The notes beneath the pieces are model-generated. The model was not told where the DNA came from, made no database searches, and was given only the letters and a program-made list of their open reading frames with translations. The position numbers were made by a program, and so were the translations under genes. Below are positions 17,460 through 25,934 of a DNA stretch of 64,000 nt, one piece after another (positions within the stretch are counted from its first letter, which is position 1; every line of letters begins with the position of its first letter). The DNA is taken from positions 2,108,001 to 2,172,000 of the forward strand of contig NZ_CP100595.1 of the NCBI RefSeq assembly GCF_024267655.1. Direction: 5' to 3'. This DNA is from Arcobacter roscoffensis. GTDB taxonomy: Bacteria > Campylobacterota > Campylobacteria > Campylobacterales > Arcobacteraceae.

Positions 17460-18737
17460 TTATCTAAATACGTCTGCCATTTGGTTTTGATACCAAGCCA
17501 CAGCATATTCTGCTTCTAAATTTCTAAAAGACATAGGAGCATTCATAGGACTTAATCCACCAGCACCTGCAACTTTTACGATTTTATCTTCATGTGCTTC
17601 ATATACAGCAGCTACAGAGATACCATATTTTGGAGCAATTAAACTATAACAAGTATTAGCTAATTTTGGAGGATTAACTACTGCTTGTTTTCTTAAAAGT
17701 CTTGAAATTTGCAATGCAGCAATTTTACCTTGTGAATTTGCAGAGAATCCAGATTTTGGCATTTTTGTAGCAATTGAAGCATCACCAATAACATGTACAT
17801 TTTTTACAAGTCTTGATTCAAAAGTTTTAGTATTTACAGGACACCAATCACCTTGCGTTAATCCAGAATCAAAGGCTAACTGACCTGCTTTTTGAGATGG
17901 AATATAATTTAAAACATCAGCTTTAACTACTTCATCTTCTGTAGTTAATTCAAGAGTTTTTGGATTTACTTCTAAAACCTTACCTCCAAACTCAGCACTT
18001 CTCCATTCAATCATATCACCATAAAGTTTTTCCCAACCTTCTTGGAATAATCCTTGTTTAGAGAACTTGTTTTTTTGATCTAAGATAATAATCTTAGAGT
18101 TTGGTTTATGAGTTTTTAAATAGTGAGCTACTAGTGAGATTCGCTCATAAGGCCCAGGAGGACATCTAAATGGATTTGGTGGTGCTACCATCACATAAGT
18201 TCCACCATCTTTCATACCTTCAAGTTGTTCTCTTAAAAGTGAAGTTTGAGGTCCAGCTTTATATGCATGAGGAGCATACATTTCAGAACCTTCTACATAA
18301 CCTTTGTCATATTTGAAATCAATTCCAGGAGATACAACAGCTCTATGATATGGAATTACATCTCCATTTTCTAAGATTACACTATTTGTAGCTCCATCAA
18401 CTTTTTTAACTTTTGCATGAATAACTTTAACTTTATATTTACTCTCTAAAGTTTTATAATCATGTTTAATATACTCTATGTCATTTAAACCTGCTATTAC
18501 AGTATTTCCAAATGGACAAGTATAATACTCTTTATTTTGCTCAATCAAAATAACTTCTGTTTCAGGGCTAAATTTTTTAAGATACTTTGCAGTAGTTGCA
18601 CCACCAAAACCACCACCTACAATAACAACTCTTTTTTTATCTTTAGGTAAAGATACACTTGTAAGACTACTACAAGCAGTAAAAGAAAGAGCAATAGAAC
18701 CAACAAGTAATTTGTTAAAATTTCTTCTATTCATCAT
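17460..18737 (-). CDS. fccB: Flavocytochrome c sulfide dehydrogenase, flavoprotein subunit
   Basis: 425 residues. A twin-arginine signal (NRRNFNKLLVGSIALSF) with a following TACSS suggests Tat export, perhaps with lipidation. The FAD-binding motif VVIVGGGFGG is at about 38-47. Cysteines expected of the family are present: FRCPPGPYER and GDWCPVN match the redox cysteine pair that handles sulfide, and YTCPFGN is also conserved. A second dinucleotide strand GDASIATKMPKSGFSANSQG lies near the C-terminus. It oxidises sulfide in the periplasm and passes electrons to the cytochrome encoded 10 bases upstream. SoxF-like members are closely related and cannot be excluded. Confidence 0.88.
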   Translation of the reverse strand: MMNRRNFNKLLVGSIALSFTACSSLTSVSLPKDKKRVVIVGGGFGGATTAKYLKKFSPETEVILIEQNKEYYTCPFGNTVIAGLNDIEYIKHDYKTLESKYKVKVIHAKVKKVDGATNSVILENGDVIPYHRAVVSPGIDFKYDKGYVEGSEMYAPHAYKAGPQTSLLREQLEGMKDGGTYVMVAPPNPFRCPPGPYERISLVAHYLKTHKPNSKIIILDQKNKFSKQGLFQEGWEKLYGDMIEWRSAEFGGKVLEVNPKTLELTTEDEVVKADVLNYIPSQKAGQLAFDSGLTQGDWCPVNTKTFESRLVKNVHVIGDASIATKMPKSGFSANSQGKIAALQISRLLRKQAVVNPPKLANTCYSLIAPKYGISVAAVYEAHEDKIVKVAGAGGLSPMNAPMSFRNLEAEYAVAWYQNQMADVFR

Positions 18738-18747
18738 CTCTTATCCT

Positions 18748-19044
18748 TTATCTCTTAACTTTTGAAAAATAGTAAGCTATTTGTTCTAACTCAGCGTCAG
18801 TGAAACCTTTTGCATGTTTTTGCATCATTGTTCCTTCTTTCCTATCATACTTATAATCAAGTAAAGTTTGATACATACTAGCCTTTCCCATTCCAGCTAT
18901 ATATGGAGTAATCATTTCTGACTTCCCATCTGTACCATGACATGATGCACATGATAGTGACAACATTTTCCCTTGAAGTTCATCATACTCTACACCAAAT
19001 GACAAACTATAAAGAGACACAAGAATAACTGCTATCCTTTTCAT
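18748..19044 (-). CDS. fccA: Monoheme cytochrome c subunit of sulfide dehydrogenase
   Basis: 98 residues: a signal peptide of about 17 residues, then one heme c site CASCH at about 33-37, and a later methionine-containing stretch (YDRKEGTMMQKHAKG) that could supply the distal ligand. It is smaller than the diheme FccA of purple sulfur bacteria and resembles the single-heme SoxE/FccA type. It is directly upstream of the FAD subunit, which it would accept electrons from in the periplasm. There is no sox gene in the window. The role is inferred from the pair; the heme motif is seen directly. Confidence 0.85.
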   Translation of the reverse strand: MKRIAVILVSLYSLSFGVEYDELQGKMLSLSCASCHGTDGKSEMITPYIAGMGKASMYQTLLDYKYDRKEGTMMQKHAKGFTDAELEQIAYYFSKVKR

Positions 19045-19133
19045 CTTAACCCCTTTGTGCTTTTAGATTTGTTGAGTTCTTCACTCAACATTTAAATTAT
19101 AAAATATAAACATAACAAAAACATAGCATTTTT

Positions 19134-19934
19134 TTATGTTTTCTGAATTTCTTTTTGATTTGCTTTTGATTGAAGATAATCTGATATTTGCATCAGACAA
19201 AATGTTATGATAAAAATCATAAGTCCAGGAAAGAAACTAACCCACCAAGCAATGTCTATAACAGCCTTTCCATCACTAAGAAGTGATCCCCATGACATAT
19301 CAGGAGGATTTATTCCAAGTCCTAAAAAAGAAAGTCCTGATTCAGCTAATATAGACCCACCTACTCCAAATGTAAATGAAATCAAAAAGATAGGTGCTAA
19401 TAATGGCGCAAAGTATTTAAAAATAATCTTAAATGTAGAAACATTTGATAGTTTTAAGATTTTTATAAAAGGTCTGTTACTTATAGCAAAGCTTTCACTT
19501 CTAATTAGTCTTGCCATACCCATCCAACCAGTAATTGATATTACGATGATTAAAATAAGTGCTGATGCTTGAATGTAAGAAACAAGTGCTAAAAGCAAAA
19601 AGAAAGTTGGGAATGTTAGAAATAAATCAATTATTATAGTAATAGATTTATCAATATTACCCTTAAAATAGCCGGCATTAATACCGATAAAAAGTCCTAT
19701 TATTGAAGAAATAGCTGCAGCTAGAAATCCAATAATTAGTGAAGTTTGTCCACCTTCTAAAATTCTTGCTAAAACATCTCGTCCAAGTCTATCTGTACCA
19801 AACAGATGTTCTAAAGATGGTGCTTGAAGGATTTTGTCAGGGTTTAATTCATAAGGAGATACGCTATAAATAAAAGGCAATAAAAATACTAATAAAATCG
19901 TAGTAATTAGTAAATATAAAGCCCATTTAAACAT
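19134..19934 (-). CDS. ABC transporter inner-membrane permease, OppC/DppC type
   Basis: 266 residues with about six membrane helices. The N-terminal motif HLFGTDRLGRDVLARILEG is the OppC/DppC family signature, and the EAA-type loop appears around residue 150-200 (ESFAISNRPFIKILKL, then SFTFGVGGSILAESGLSFLGLG). It would form half of a peptide or nickel import channel. No OppB partner, ATPase or binding protein is next to it; instead it is followed upstream by rsmD, only three bases away. It may work with components elsewhere. Family call is firm, substrate unknown. Confidence 0.88.
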   Translation of the reverse strand: MFKWALYLLITTILLVFLLPFIYSVSPYELNPDKILQAPSLEHLFGTDRLGRDVLARILEGGQTSLIIGFLAAAISSIIGLFIGINAGYFKGNIDKSITIIIDLFLTFPTFFLLLALVSYIQASALILIIVISITGWMGMARLIRSESFAISNRPFIKILKLSNVSTFKIIFKYFAPLLAPIFLISFTFGVGGSILAESGLSFLGLGINPPDMSWGSLLSDGKAVIDIAWWVSFFPGLMIFIITFCLMQISDYLQSKANQKEIQKT

Positions 19935-19937
19935 ATC

Positions 19938-20537
19938 TTAGTTCTCATCCTTATATGTGTAATATGAAAGTGAACTTTTACCAAACTTTTTAGTTTTATC
20001 TAAACTAAATTTACCTAAAATTTCTGGCATTTCAAGTGTTGATACATGTTCAATTATTACAATATAAATATTGTCATTTTCAATCTCTTCTATCATTTTA
20101 AAAGATTTGTTATAAATCTCTTCCATTCCCTCTCTATAATCAAATGGAGGATCAACATATAAGACAATCTCATCTTCTGAGTTTTTTAAACTATTTAAAA
20201 TAGTTGGCGTTTGAACAAAAGTGTCACCTTGCATAGTTTGACATGAGTTCATATCAAGTGATTTACAGTTTCTCACTAAAATATTGTAAGAGTTTCTATC
20301 TAACTCTACAAAATATGATCTTCTTGCATCCCTACTTAAAGCCTCTAAACCAATAGAGCCAGAACCCGCAAAAGATTCAACAAAAATCTTATCAATTATA
20401 TCAAATTGTAATACATTAAATAATGACTCTTTTAGTCTTGCCTTTGAACTTCTAGTAATTTCTAAAGAAGGTAGTTCTAAAACCTTCCCTTTGTATTTTC
20501 CTGCAATAATTTTAGTCGTTGGTTTATTCTTTTTCAT
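19938..20537 (-). CDS. rsmD: 16S rRNA (guanine-N2)-methyltransferase RsmD
   Basis: 199 residues. It opens with IIAGKYKGKVLELPS and TRSSKARLKESLFN, both characteristic of RsmD, then has the SAM motif FAGSGSIGLEALSRDA and the catalytic DPPF (LYVDPPFDY). The enzyme methylates G966 of 16S rRNA (E. coli numbering) late in small subunit assembly. The gene sits 20 bases after rny and 3 bases before the permease, all on the minus strand. Normal length. Confidence 0.93.
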   Translation of the reverse strand: MKKNKPTTKIIAGKYKGKVLELPSLEITRSSKARLKESLFNVLQFDIIDKIFVESFAGSGSIGLEALSRDARRSYFVELDRNSYNILVRNCKSLDMNSCQTMQGDTFVQTPTILNSLKNSEDEIVLYVDPPFDYREGMEEIYNKSFKMIEEIENDNIYIVIIEHVSTLEMPEILGKFSLDKTKKFGKSSLSYYTYKDEN

Positions 20538-20557
20538 ATTCTTCTTTATCTTTAAAT

Positions 20558-22102
20558 TTATCTAGCGTATGATTCAGCTCTTAGTTCTCTAATAACATTT
20601 ACTTTAATCTCACCTGGATATTGAACTTTTTCTTCAATCTCTTGGGCAATTTCAGTAGCTAAGATAACTGCTTCATCATCATTTACAAGCTCGGCTTGAA
20701 CAATAACTCTAACTTCTCTACCTGCATTAATTGCATATGCATTTAATACACCTGTTTTTGATGTAGAAATTTTTTCAACCTCTTCAACTCTTTTTAGGAA
20801 GCTTTCAAGTACTTCTCTTCTAGCACCTGGTCTTGCGGCACTTAGAGCATCAGCTGCACAAACTGCTGCACTTTCTACGTTTATAGGCTCTTCATGTCCA
20901 TGGTGAGCATAAATTCCATTGATTACAGTAGCACATTCATCATATCTTCTACAAATTTCAGCCCCTAAATGCACATGTGAACCTGGCATTTCATGAGTTA
21001 ATGCTTTTCCAATATCATGTAAAAGGCCTGCACGTCTTGCTAAAATAGCATCTCCACCCATTTGAGCAGCTAATAATCCTGAAAGATGAGCAACTTCTAA
21101 AGTATGAGCAAGTGCATTTTGACCATAAGAAGCTCTATATCTTAGTTTTCCAACAAGTTTTACAAGCTCTGGATGCATAGATTTAATTCCTAATTCAAGA
21201 ATTACATCTTCACCCTCTTTATGAATATTTCTATCAAACTCTACTTTTACATTTTTGTAAACTTCTTCAATTCTTGCAGGTTGGATTCTTCCATCTTCTA
21301 ATAACTCTTTAATAGTCTTTGTAGCAACTGCTCTTCTATAAAGATTAAAAGAAGAAATAGTAATAGTATTAGGAGTATCATCAATAATAATATCCACACC
21401 CATTAACATCTCAAGGGCTTTAATATTTCTTCCTTCTTTACCAATAATCTTACCCTTAGTTTCTTCATCATTTATAGGAATATTATTAATAAGTCTCTCA
21501 GCTGCAAATTCACCTGCATACCTTGTAACAGCATGTGATAACATATTGTTAATCTCATTTTTACAATTTTGCTCGGCTAACTTATATTTTTTTCTAAAAA
21601 TTGAAGCGATTTTACCTCTTGAATCTTCTCTAACTTTTTTAATCATTAAGTCAGTAGCTTCATCTTCTGTAAGACCTGAAGCATTTTCTAAAATCTTAAT
21701 AGCTTCTGCTGTTTTTTCTTCATAAGTTTTCTTTTGCTTTTTAAGTCCCTCTTTTAAAGTACTTAATTTGTTGTTTTTATCAACAATCTGAGACTTCTCT
21801 TCTTTTATTGCATTTAACTCTTTTTCTAAATGCTCATTTAACTCTTTTTCTTTTTTCTCAATTTTTGCAAGCATAGAATCATAATCTCTCCTTGCATTTT
21901 TAAACTCTCTATCACAGTCAGTTTTAGCTTTTAACTGTGCTTCTTTTAAAGCAACTTCCGCCTCATGTTCAATAACTTTTGCTTTTGCTTTTGCTTGTTC
22001 TATGAAAACTTGAAGTTTAGCTTTATCAATTTTTCTTACTACAAAAATACTAATTGCAGAACTTAAAAGTGCTACAACTCCCCCTACGATAATATATTCC
22101 AT
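20558..22102 (-). CDS. rny: Ribonuclease Y
   Basis: 514 residues. The N-terminal membrane helix (about 3-22) is followed by a long coiled coil (about 25-190), a KH domain with GKEGRNIKALE near 222-232, and an HD domain with HDIGKALTHE around residue 366. It is an inner-membrane endoribonuclease that starts mRNA decay, in Campylobacterota and Firmicutes in place of or beside RNase E. It lies between 5-formyl-THF cyclo-ligase and rsmD, with gaps of 10 and 20 bases, so the three are likely cotranscribed. All key motifs are present. Confidence 0.97.
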   Translation of the reverse strand: MEYIIVGGVVALLSSAISIFVVRKIDKAKLQVFIEQAKAKAKVIEHEAEVALKEAQLKAKTDCDREFKNARRDYDSMLAKIEKKEKELNEHLEKELNAIKEEKSQIVDKNNKLSTLKEGLKKQKKTYEEKTAEAIKILENASGLTEDEATDLMIKKVREDSRGKIASIFRKKYKLAEQNCKNEINNMLSHAVTRYAGEFAAERLINNIPINDEETKGKIIGKEGRNIKALEMLMGVDIIIDDTPNTITISSFNLYRRAVATKTIKELLEDGRIQPARIEEVYKNVKVEFDRNIHKEGEDVILELGIKSMHPELVKLVGKLRYRASYGQNALAHTLEVAHLSGLLAAQMGGDAILARRAGLLHDIGKALTHEMPGSHVHLGAEICRRYDECATVINGIYAHHGHEEPINVESAAVCAADALSAARPGARREVLESFLKRVEEVEKISTSKTGVLNAYAINAGREVRVIVQAELVNDDEAVILATEIAQEIEEKVQYPGEIKVNVIRELRAESYAR

Positions 22103-22112
22103 TTTTTAAACC

Positions 22113-22652
22113 TTAACTAGTAATTATATAATCTGCTTGAATATCGTGTTTTTCTGAAAGTATTTCATCGCTTTTACAAAGTGTTAATTGAGTAAAGACT
22201 AGAATAGGTTTATAACCAAGTCTGTCAAAAAATCTATCATACATACCTTTACCAAAACCAATACGTTTACCTATAATATCAACCCCAACAATAGGAATTA
22301 TAGCCATATCAATTTTTTGTGCTTTATAAAAAGAATTATTTGGCTCTTTTATTCCAAACTTTTTCCTATGTAACGGTAATCTATACTTAACAATTTTAAA
22401 ACTATCTTCATACATAAAAGGAACATAAATATTTTTGTTTTTATTTTTTCTTAATTTATTTATTAAAGGTTTTGTATCAACCTCTGTTCCTAAAGGTATA
22501 TACAATAATATATTTTTTGCTTTACTCTTATCTATTAAGTTTTCTAACTTTTTAATAATTATTTTGTCTTTATAAAACTTTGAAAAACGACTCGAAAACT
22601 CTAATTTTTTTATACACGATTTCCTAAAATCACTTTTGTGATTTACATTCAT
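22113..22652 (-). CDS. 5-formyltetrahydrofolate cyclo-ligase
   Basis: 179 residues. It carries the family features: an N-terminal basic region, YIPLGTEVDTKPLI for the folate/ATP site, and the C-terminal IGFGKGMYDRFFDRL, the conserved GxGKGxYDR segment. It converts 5-formyl-THF to 5,10-methenyl-THF with ATP in the cytosol, clearing a folate storage form. It is the first gene of a minus-strand run with rny and rsmD, divergent from a TlpA-like lipoprotein gene. Slightly shorter than average, but complete. Confidence 0.9.
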   Translation of the reverse strand: MNVNHKSDFRKSCIKKLEFSSRFSKFYKDKIIIKKLENLIDKSKAKNILLYIPLGTEVDTKPLINKLRKNKNKNIYVPFMYEDSFKIVKYRLPLHRKKFGIKEPNNSFYKAQKIDMAIIPIVGVDIIGKRIGFGKGMYDRFFDRLGYKPILVFTQLTLCKSDEILSEKHDIQADYIITS

Positions 22653-22670
22653 ATTTAAGCCTCACTTGGG

Positions 22671-22676
22671 TAGAAT
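22671..22676 (+). promoter_or_regulatory. -10 box upstream of the TlpA-like gene
   Basis: TAGAAT, 38 bases before the chosen ATG at 22714. It lies inside the open frame extension that begins with a TTG at 22666, which argues against that upstream start. Confidence 0.4.
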
Positions 22677-22713
22677 TCTAACCCAACAAATAATTTTACC
22701 CAAAGGAATTAAA

Positions 22714-23271
22714 ATGCAGTTTAAAACCTTGGCATTTTTGTCTATTTTATCTATTTTATTCTTTACTGGATGTAGTTCTGAAGATAAAAAAACAACAGAT
22801 GTTACACAAGAAGAAACAGTAATTAAAAAGTCAAATGAGATAAGTTTAACTACAATAGATAATAAAACTATAACAATAATAAATGATGATAATAAGTATA
22901 AAATAAAAGAGTATCCTAATAAAATTGTACTATTAAACTTCTTTGCAACATGGTGTCCTCCTTGTAAAGCAGAAATTCCAAATTTAATAACTTTACAAGA
23001 AAAATATCAAGGGGATTTTAAAGTAATCTCTGTTTTACTTGAAAAAAACAAATCAAATGAAGAAATAGTAGAGTTTTCAAATAAGTTCAATATAAATTAT
23101 GATGTAACAAATACAGAAGATAATTTTAAACTAGCAGATAAAATTGGTCCTATAAAATCAATCCCAACAATGTTTATGTTAGATAAAAATGGTGATGTTT
23201 TTCAAAAGTACATAGGTATTGTTCCTGTTGAAATGATGGAATTAGATATAAATAGATTATTAAAAAAGTAG
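22714..23271 (+). CDS. TlpA-like thioredoxin-fold lipoprotein
   Basis: 185 residues from the ATG at 22714, chosen because AAAGGAATT precedes it and the lipoprotein signal begins there (MQFKTLAFLSILSILFFTGCSS). The lipobox cysteine is about residue 20. The thioredoxin fold has a WCPPC active site (FATWCPPCKAEIP), and the PTMFMLDKNGDVFQKYIG block holds the cis-proline. Such proteins reduce disulfides in the periplasm, for instance during cytochrome c maturation. It is followed 10 bases on by ftsY. The redox direction cannot be told, but CPPC fits a reductant. Confidence 0.9.
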   Translation: MQFKTLAFLSILSILFFTGCSSEDKKTTDVTQEETVIKKSNEISLTTIDNKTITIINDDNKYKIKEYPNKIVLLNFFATWCPPCKAEIPNLITLQEKYQGDFKVISVLLEKNKSNEEIVEFSNKFNINYDVTNTEDNFKLADKIGPIKSIPTMFMLDKNGDVFQKYIGIVPVEMMELDINRLLKK

Positions 23272-23281
23272 AAGGTAATTA

Positions 23282-24439
23282 ATGTTTAGTTTTTTTAAAA
23301 AAAAGAAAAAAGAAGAACCTAAAAAAGAAGAAGAACAACAGCTTCCAGAAGTTCAAGAAGAGATAAAAGAGCAAGAAGTTCCTGTACAAGAAGAGTCTAA
23401 GATAGAAGAAATATCTGTACAAGAAGAAATTAAAGAAGAAACAATCAAAGAAGAGCTTATTGTAAAAGAAGAACCTAAAAATGAAGTAATTCAAGAAGAG
23501 GCAAAAATACAAGAAGTTCAAGAAGAAGTAAAAAAAGAAGAGCCTAAAAATGAAGAGAAAAAAGGTTTCTTCTCAAGAGCTTTAGAAAAAACCTTTGGAA
23601 ATATTAAATCTGTTATACCTCAAAAACAAGAAAAAATCGCTTTTGAAGACATCGAAGAGATGCTAATTGAAGCAGATATGGAATATGAAATTATTGAAAA
23701 AGCAATGGATGGTTTACCAGAAGAAATCACAAGAAAGCAGTTAAGACATAGATTAGTAATGTTATTTGAACATGCCCCTGATGTTGACTTATCAAACCTA
23801 CCAAAACCTTTTGTAAGATTAATCATAGGTGTAAATGGTGCAGGTAAAACTACAACTATTGCAAAACTTGCTAATAAATCTAAGAAAGAAGGTAAATCAG
23901 TAATTTTAGGTGCTGGAGATACATTTAGAGCAGCAGCAATTGAGCAACTTTCAACTTGGGCAGATAAATTAGATGTGCCAATTATTAAAACAAAACAAGG
24001 TCATGATGCAAGTGCAGTAGCTTATGATACTATATCTTCAGCAACTGCTAGAGATATTGATAATGTAATTATTGATACAGCAGGAAGATTACAAACACAA
24101 ACAAACCTAAATAATGAGCTTAAAAAAATAGTAAAAGTTTGTAATAAAGCATATGAGGGAGCACCTCATCAAAAACTTATGATTTTAGATGGTACACAAG
24201 GTAATACAGCAATTGCACAAGCAAAAGCCTTCAATGAAATCGTTGGAGTTGATGGTATTATCGTTACAAAACTTGATGGAACTGCAAAAGGTGGAGCATT
24301 ATTCTCTATCTCTAATCAACTTGAATTACCTATCTTCTTTGTTGGAGTTGGTGAGAAACAAGATGACTTAATAGAATTTAGTCCAGATGCTTTTGTAGAT
24401 AGCTTATTAGATGAAATCTACACACCTGAAGATAATTAA
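23282..24439 (+). CDS. ftsY: Signal recognition particle receptor FtsY
   Basis: 385 residues. A very charged N-terminal A domain (about 1-95) is made of repeats such as EEPKNE and VQEEIKE; the NG GTPase core follows. G1 is GVNGAGKTTT around 183, then DTFRAAAIEQL, the G3-like DTAGRLQTQTNLNNEL and G4 TKLDGTAKGGAL. It docks SRP-ribosome complexes at the membrane. The alanine in GVNGAGKT (often T or V) is a tolerated variant. It ends in a perfect hairpin shared with the convergent esterase gene. Confidence 0.97.
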   Translation: MFSFFKKKKKEEPKKEEEQQLPEVQEEIKEQEVPVQEESKIEEISVQEEIKEETIKEELIVKEEPKNEVIQEEAKIQEVQEEVKKEEPKNEEKKGFFSRALEKTFGNIKSVIPQKQEKIAFEDIEEMLIEADMEYEIIEKAMDGLPEEITRKQLRHRLVMLFEHAPDVDLSNLPKPFVRLIIGVNGAGKTTTIAKLANKSKKEGKSVILGAGDTFRAAAIEQLSTWADKLDVPIIKTKQGHDASAVAYDTISSATARDIDNVIIDTAGRLQTQTNLNNELKKIVKVCNKAYEGAPHQKLMILDGTQGNTAIAQAKAFNEIVGVDGIIVTKLDGTAKGGALFSISNQLELPIFFVGVGEKQDDLIEFSPDAFVDSLLDEIYTPEDN

Positions 24440-24459
24440 AGAGAATTCTCTCTTTAATT
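24434..24459. terminator. Bidirectional terminator at the end of ftsY
   Basis: Perfect 11-base stem AATTAAAGAGA (24434-24444) with TCTCTTTAATT (24449-24459), loop ATTC. It covers the ftsY stop and the stop of the convergent YqiA-like gene. Confidence 0.8.
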
Positions 24460-25017
24460 ATTAAAAAAACTATCTATTTTTCTAAAATATCTCTCTATTC
24501 CTTCAAAAGAGTGACTCCCACCCTCTTCTATTTCAAGATTTGTTTCTTCTAGCTTTTCCACTGCTTCTTCATAATCTAATACTTCATCCTCAGCTTGTAA
24601 TAAAGTCATAAAATTATTTGGATTTTTTAATTCATAAACATCATAGTTTTCTAAAGATGAAATATGTTCATGTGTAAACTCAAAGCTACTACTATCATAA
24701 TAATTTTGTACCATTTCCACTTCTTCATATCTATTTAAGGTATCCATTGGATTTACAGCTGGATTTATAAGAACTGCTTTTAAATCATATTTATTAGCTA
24801 AATAAATTGAGTAAAAACCTCCTAAAGAAGAGCCAATTAGACTTACTTTTTCACCTTTTCTTAAAAAAGCTTCTATTATTTGTTCTAAAGTATTAATAGC
24901 TAAATTTGGAATATTTGATAAACTTGGTGTGATTATCTCATCTTCAAAATACTCTACAAACTTTTGAGCTTTAGCACCATAACCACTACTTGCAAATCCA
25001 TGTATATATATAATCAT
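24454..25017 (-). CDS. YqiA-like alpha/beta hydrolase (UPF0227 type)
   Basis: 187 residues. It starts MIIYIHGFASSGYGAKAQ, the family start with HGF oxyanion strand, and carries the nucleophile elbow GSSLGGFYS with the catalytic serine. Late in the protein come LLQAEDEVLDYEEA (catalytic aspartate) and EGGSHSFEGIERY (catalytic histidine). It is a cytosolic esterase of unknown natural substrate. The start overlaps the stop of the RNase H-like gene by 4 bases (ATGA), so the two are translationally coupled. Confidence 0.85.
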   Translation of the reverse strand: MIIYIHGFASSGYGAKAQKFVEYFEDEIITPSLSNIPNLAINTLEQIIEAFLRKGEKVSLIGSSLGGFYSIYLANKYDLKAVLINPAVNPMDTLNRYEEVEMVQNYYDSSSFEFTHEHISSLENYDVYELKNPNNFMTLLQAEDEVLDYEEAVEKLEETNLEIEEGGSHSFEGIERYFRKIDSFFNN

Positions 25018-25478
25018 TCATTTTCTCCTTTTATAAACTCTCTTAATGTATTTCGTGAAGCTTTATCTACTAAATTAAAAGCTTTATCTATTTCATCTTT
25101 CAAACTACTTTTTTTATGACCTTTTACTTTTATAAACTCTATTTCATATTTATCTAATAAAAAATAAAACTCTTTATATAAAAGCTCATTTTTAACTATT
25201 TTATTTGTTGATGTTCTAAAGTTGTTTTTTTCAAGTTTTTCTCTTCTATTTAATAGGCTTAAAATATTTTGGCAATCTGTATATACTTGAATTTTTTCTT
25301 CTATATTCATATCTTTTAAAGCCCATAATAAAACTTCTAATTCAAGTTTTGTAGAAGATGTATTTTCAAACTTTTTTGTTTTTATATTTTGATTTTGAAT
25401 ATTTTCATCTAAAATAAAATAAGCCCCAAATCCTATTTTCATTTGTGGATTTACACTACCATCGCAAAAAAGTTTCAA
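25014..25478 (-). CDS. RNase H-like protein (RNase HI fold)
   Basis: 154 residues from a TTG start preceded by AAAGG. The catalytic pattern fits RNase HI: Asp in LFCDGSVN, Glu in STKLELEVLLWAL, Asp in VYTDCQNI, and a late Asp in DEIDKAFN or DKASRN. The C-terminal helix is basic (KVKGHKKS), as in many RNase H proteins. It could remove RNA from RNA:DNA hybrids. Length equals E. coli RNase HI, but divergence is marked and another RNase H may exist elsewhere in the genome. Moderate confidence in activity, good in fold. Confidence 0.75.
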   Translation of the reverse strand: MKLFCDGSVNPQMKIGFGAYFILDENIQNQNIKTKKFENTSSTKLELEVLLWALKDMNIEEKIQVYTDCQNILSLLNRREKLEKNNFRTSTNKIVKNELLYKEFYFLLDKYEIEFIKVKGHKKSSLKDEIDKAFNLVDKASRNTLREFIKGENE

Positions 25479-25531
25479 GAGTTTAGCCTTTGTATTTAAA
25501 ATTGAGGGATTTTATCATAGTTTTTTATTTA

Positions 25532-25828
25532 TTAAACTTTTGATTCTCCACAATTCCAACAAACACTAAATTGTCCTTCATGAACCTCCCCACAATTTTT
25601 ACATGACCAAGATGATAAATTTTCAGTTTCTACTTCTATAATAGCTTTTGCTTTTTCTAGATCTTCTTCTTTCACTAAAATAAATACACCAATTGTAGCT
25701 TGCAAGTGAGGATGCATACCTCCTGCATCATCTTTGTCGATAATAGCTTCAATATTTTCATCACTTAAGTGAGTAACTAAAATTTGTGCTTCCATTTCAC
25801 TATAAACTTTTTTTAGTTCTACAAACAT
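25532..25828 (-). CDS. DUF2007-type domain fused to a zinc ribbon
   Basis: 98 residues from the ATG at 25828 (MFVELKKVYSEMEAQ), chosen because AAGGAT lies upstream; an in-frame extension of six residues has no ribosome site. The N-terminal 70 residues match the pattern of DUF2007 (putative signal-transducing protein, short alpha/beta fold). The C-terminus is a CxxC-x(n)-CxxC zinc ribbon (CKNCGEVHEGQFSVCWNCGES). The function is not known; a sensor or adaptor role is only a guess. It stands alone, 53 bases upstream of the RNase H-like gene. Confidence 0.72.
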   Translation of the reverse strand: MFVELKKVYSEMEAQILVTHLSDENIEAIIDKDDAGGMHPHLQATIGVFILVKEEDLEKAKAIIEVETENLSSWSCKNCGEVHEGQFSVCWNCGESKV

Positions 25829-25901
25829 ATGTATCCTTAGTTTCATAATCTTAAAATTATAACATATTGCAATATTTTAAACTCCATAATAAAAATTTCA
25901 C

Positions 25902-25907
25902 TATAAT
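25902..25907 (+). promoter_or_regulatory. -10 box upstream of radA
   Basis: TATAAT in CACTATAATTGC, 27 bases before the radA ATG at 25935. The ribosome site is AGGAAC. Confidence 0.5.
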
Positions 25908-25934
25908 TGCAAGAAGTTTTAAATAGGAACAAAT

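Noticed and set aside
22666-22713. Longer N-terminus for the TlpA-like protein
   Set aside because: It would start at a TTG with no ribosome site, overlap the likely -10 box and bury the lipoprotein signal inside the protein.
23279-23521. Phe/Leu-rich 80-codon frame opposite the ftsY start
   Set aside because: It mirrors the lysine/glutamate repeats of FtsY; composition is an artefact.
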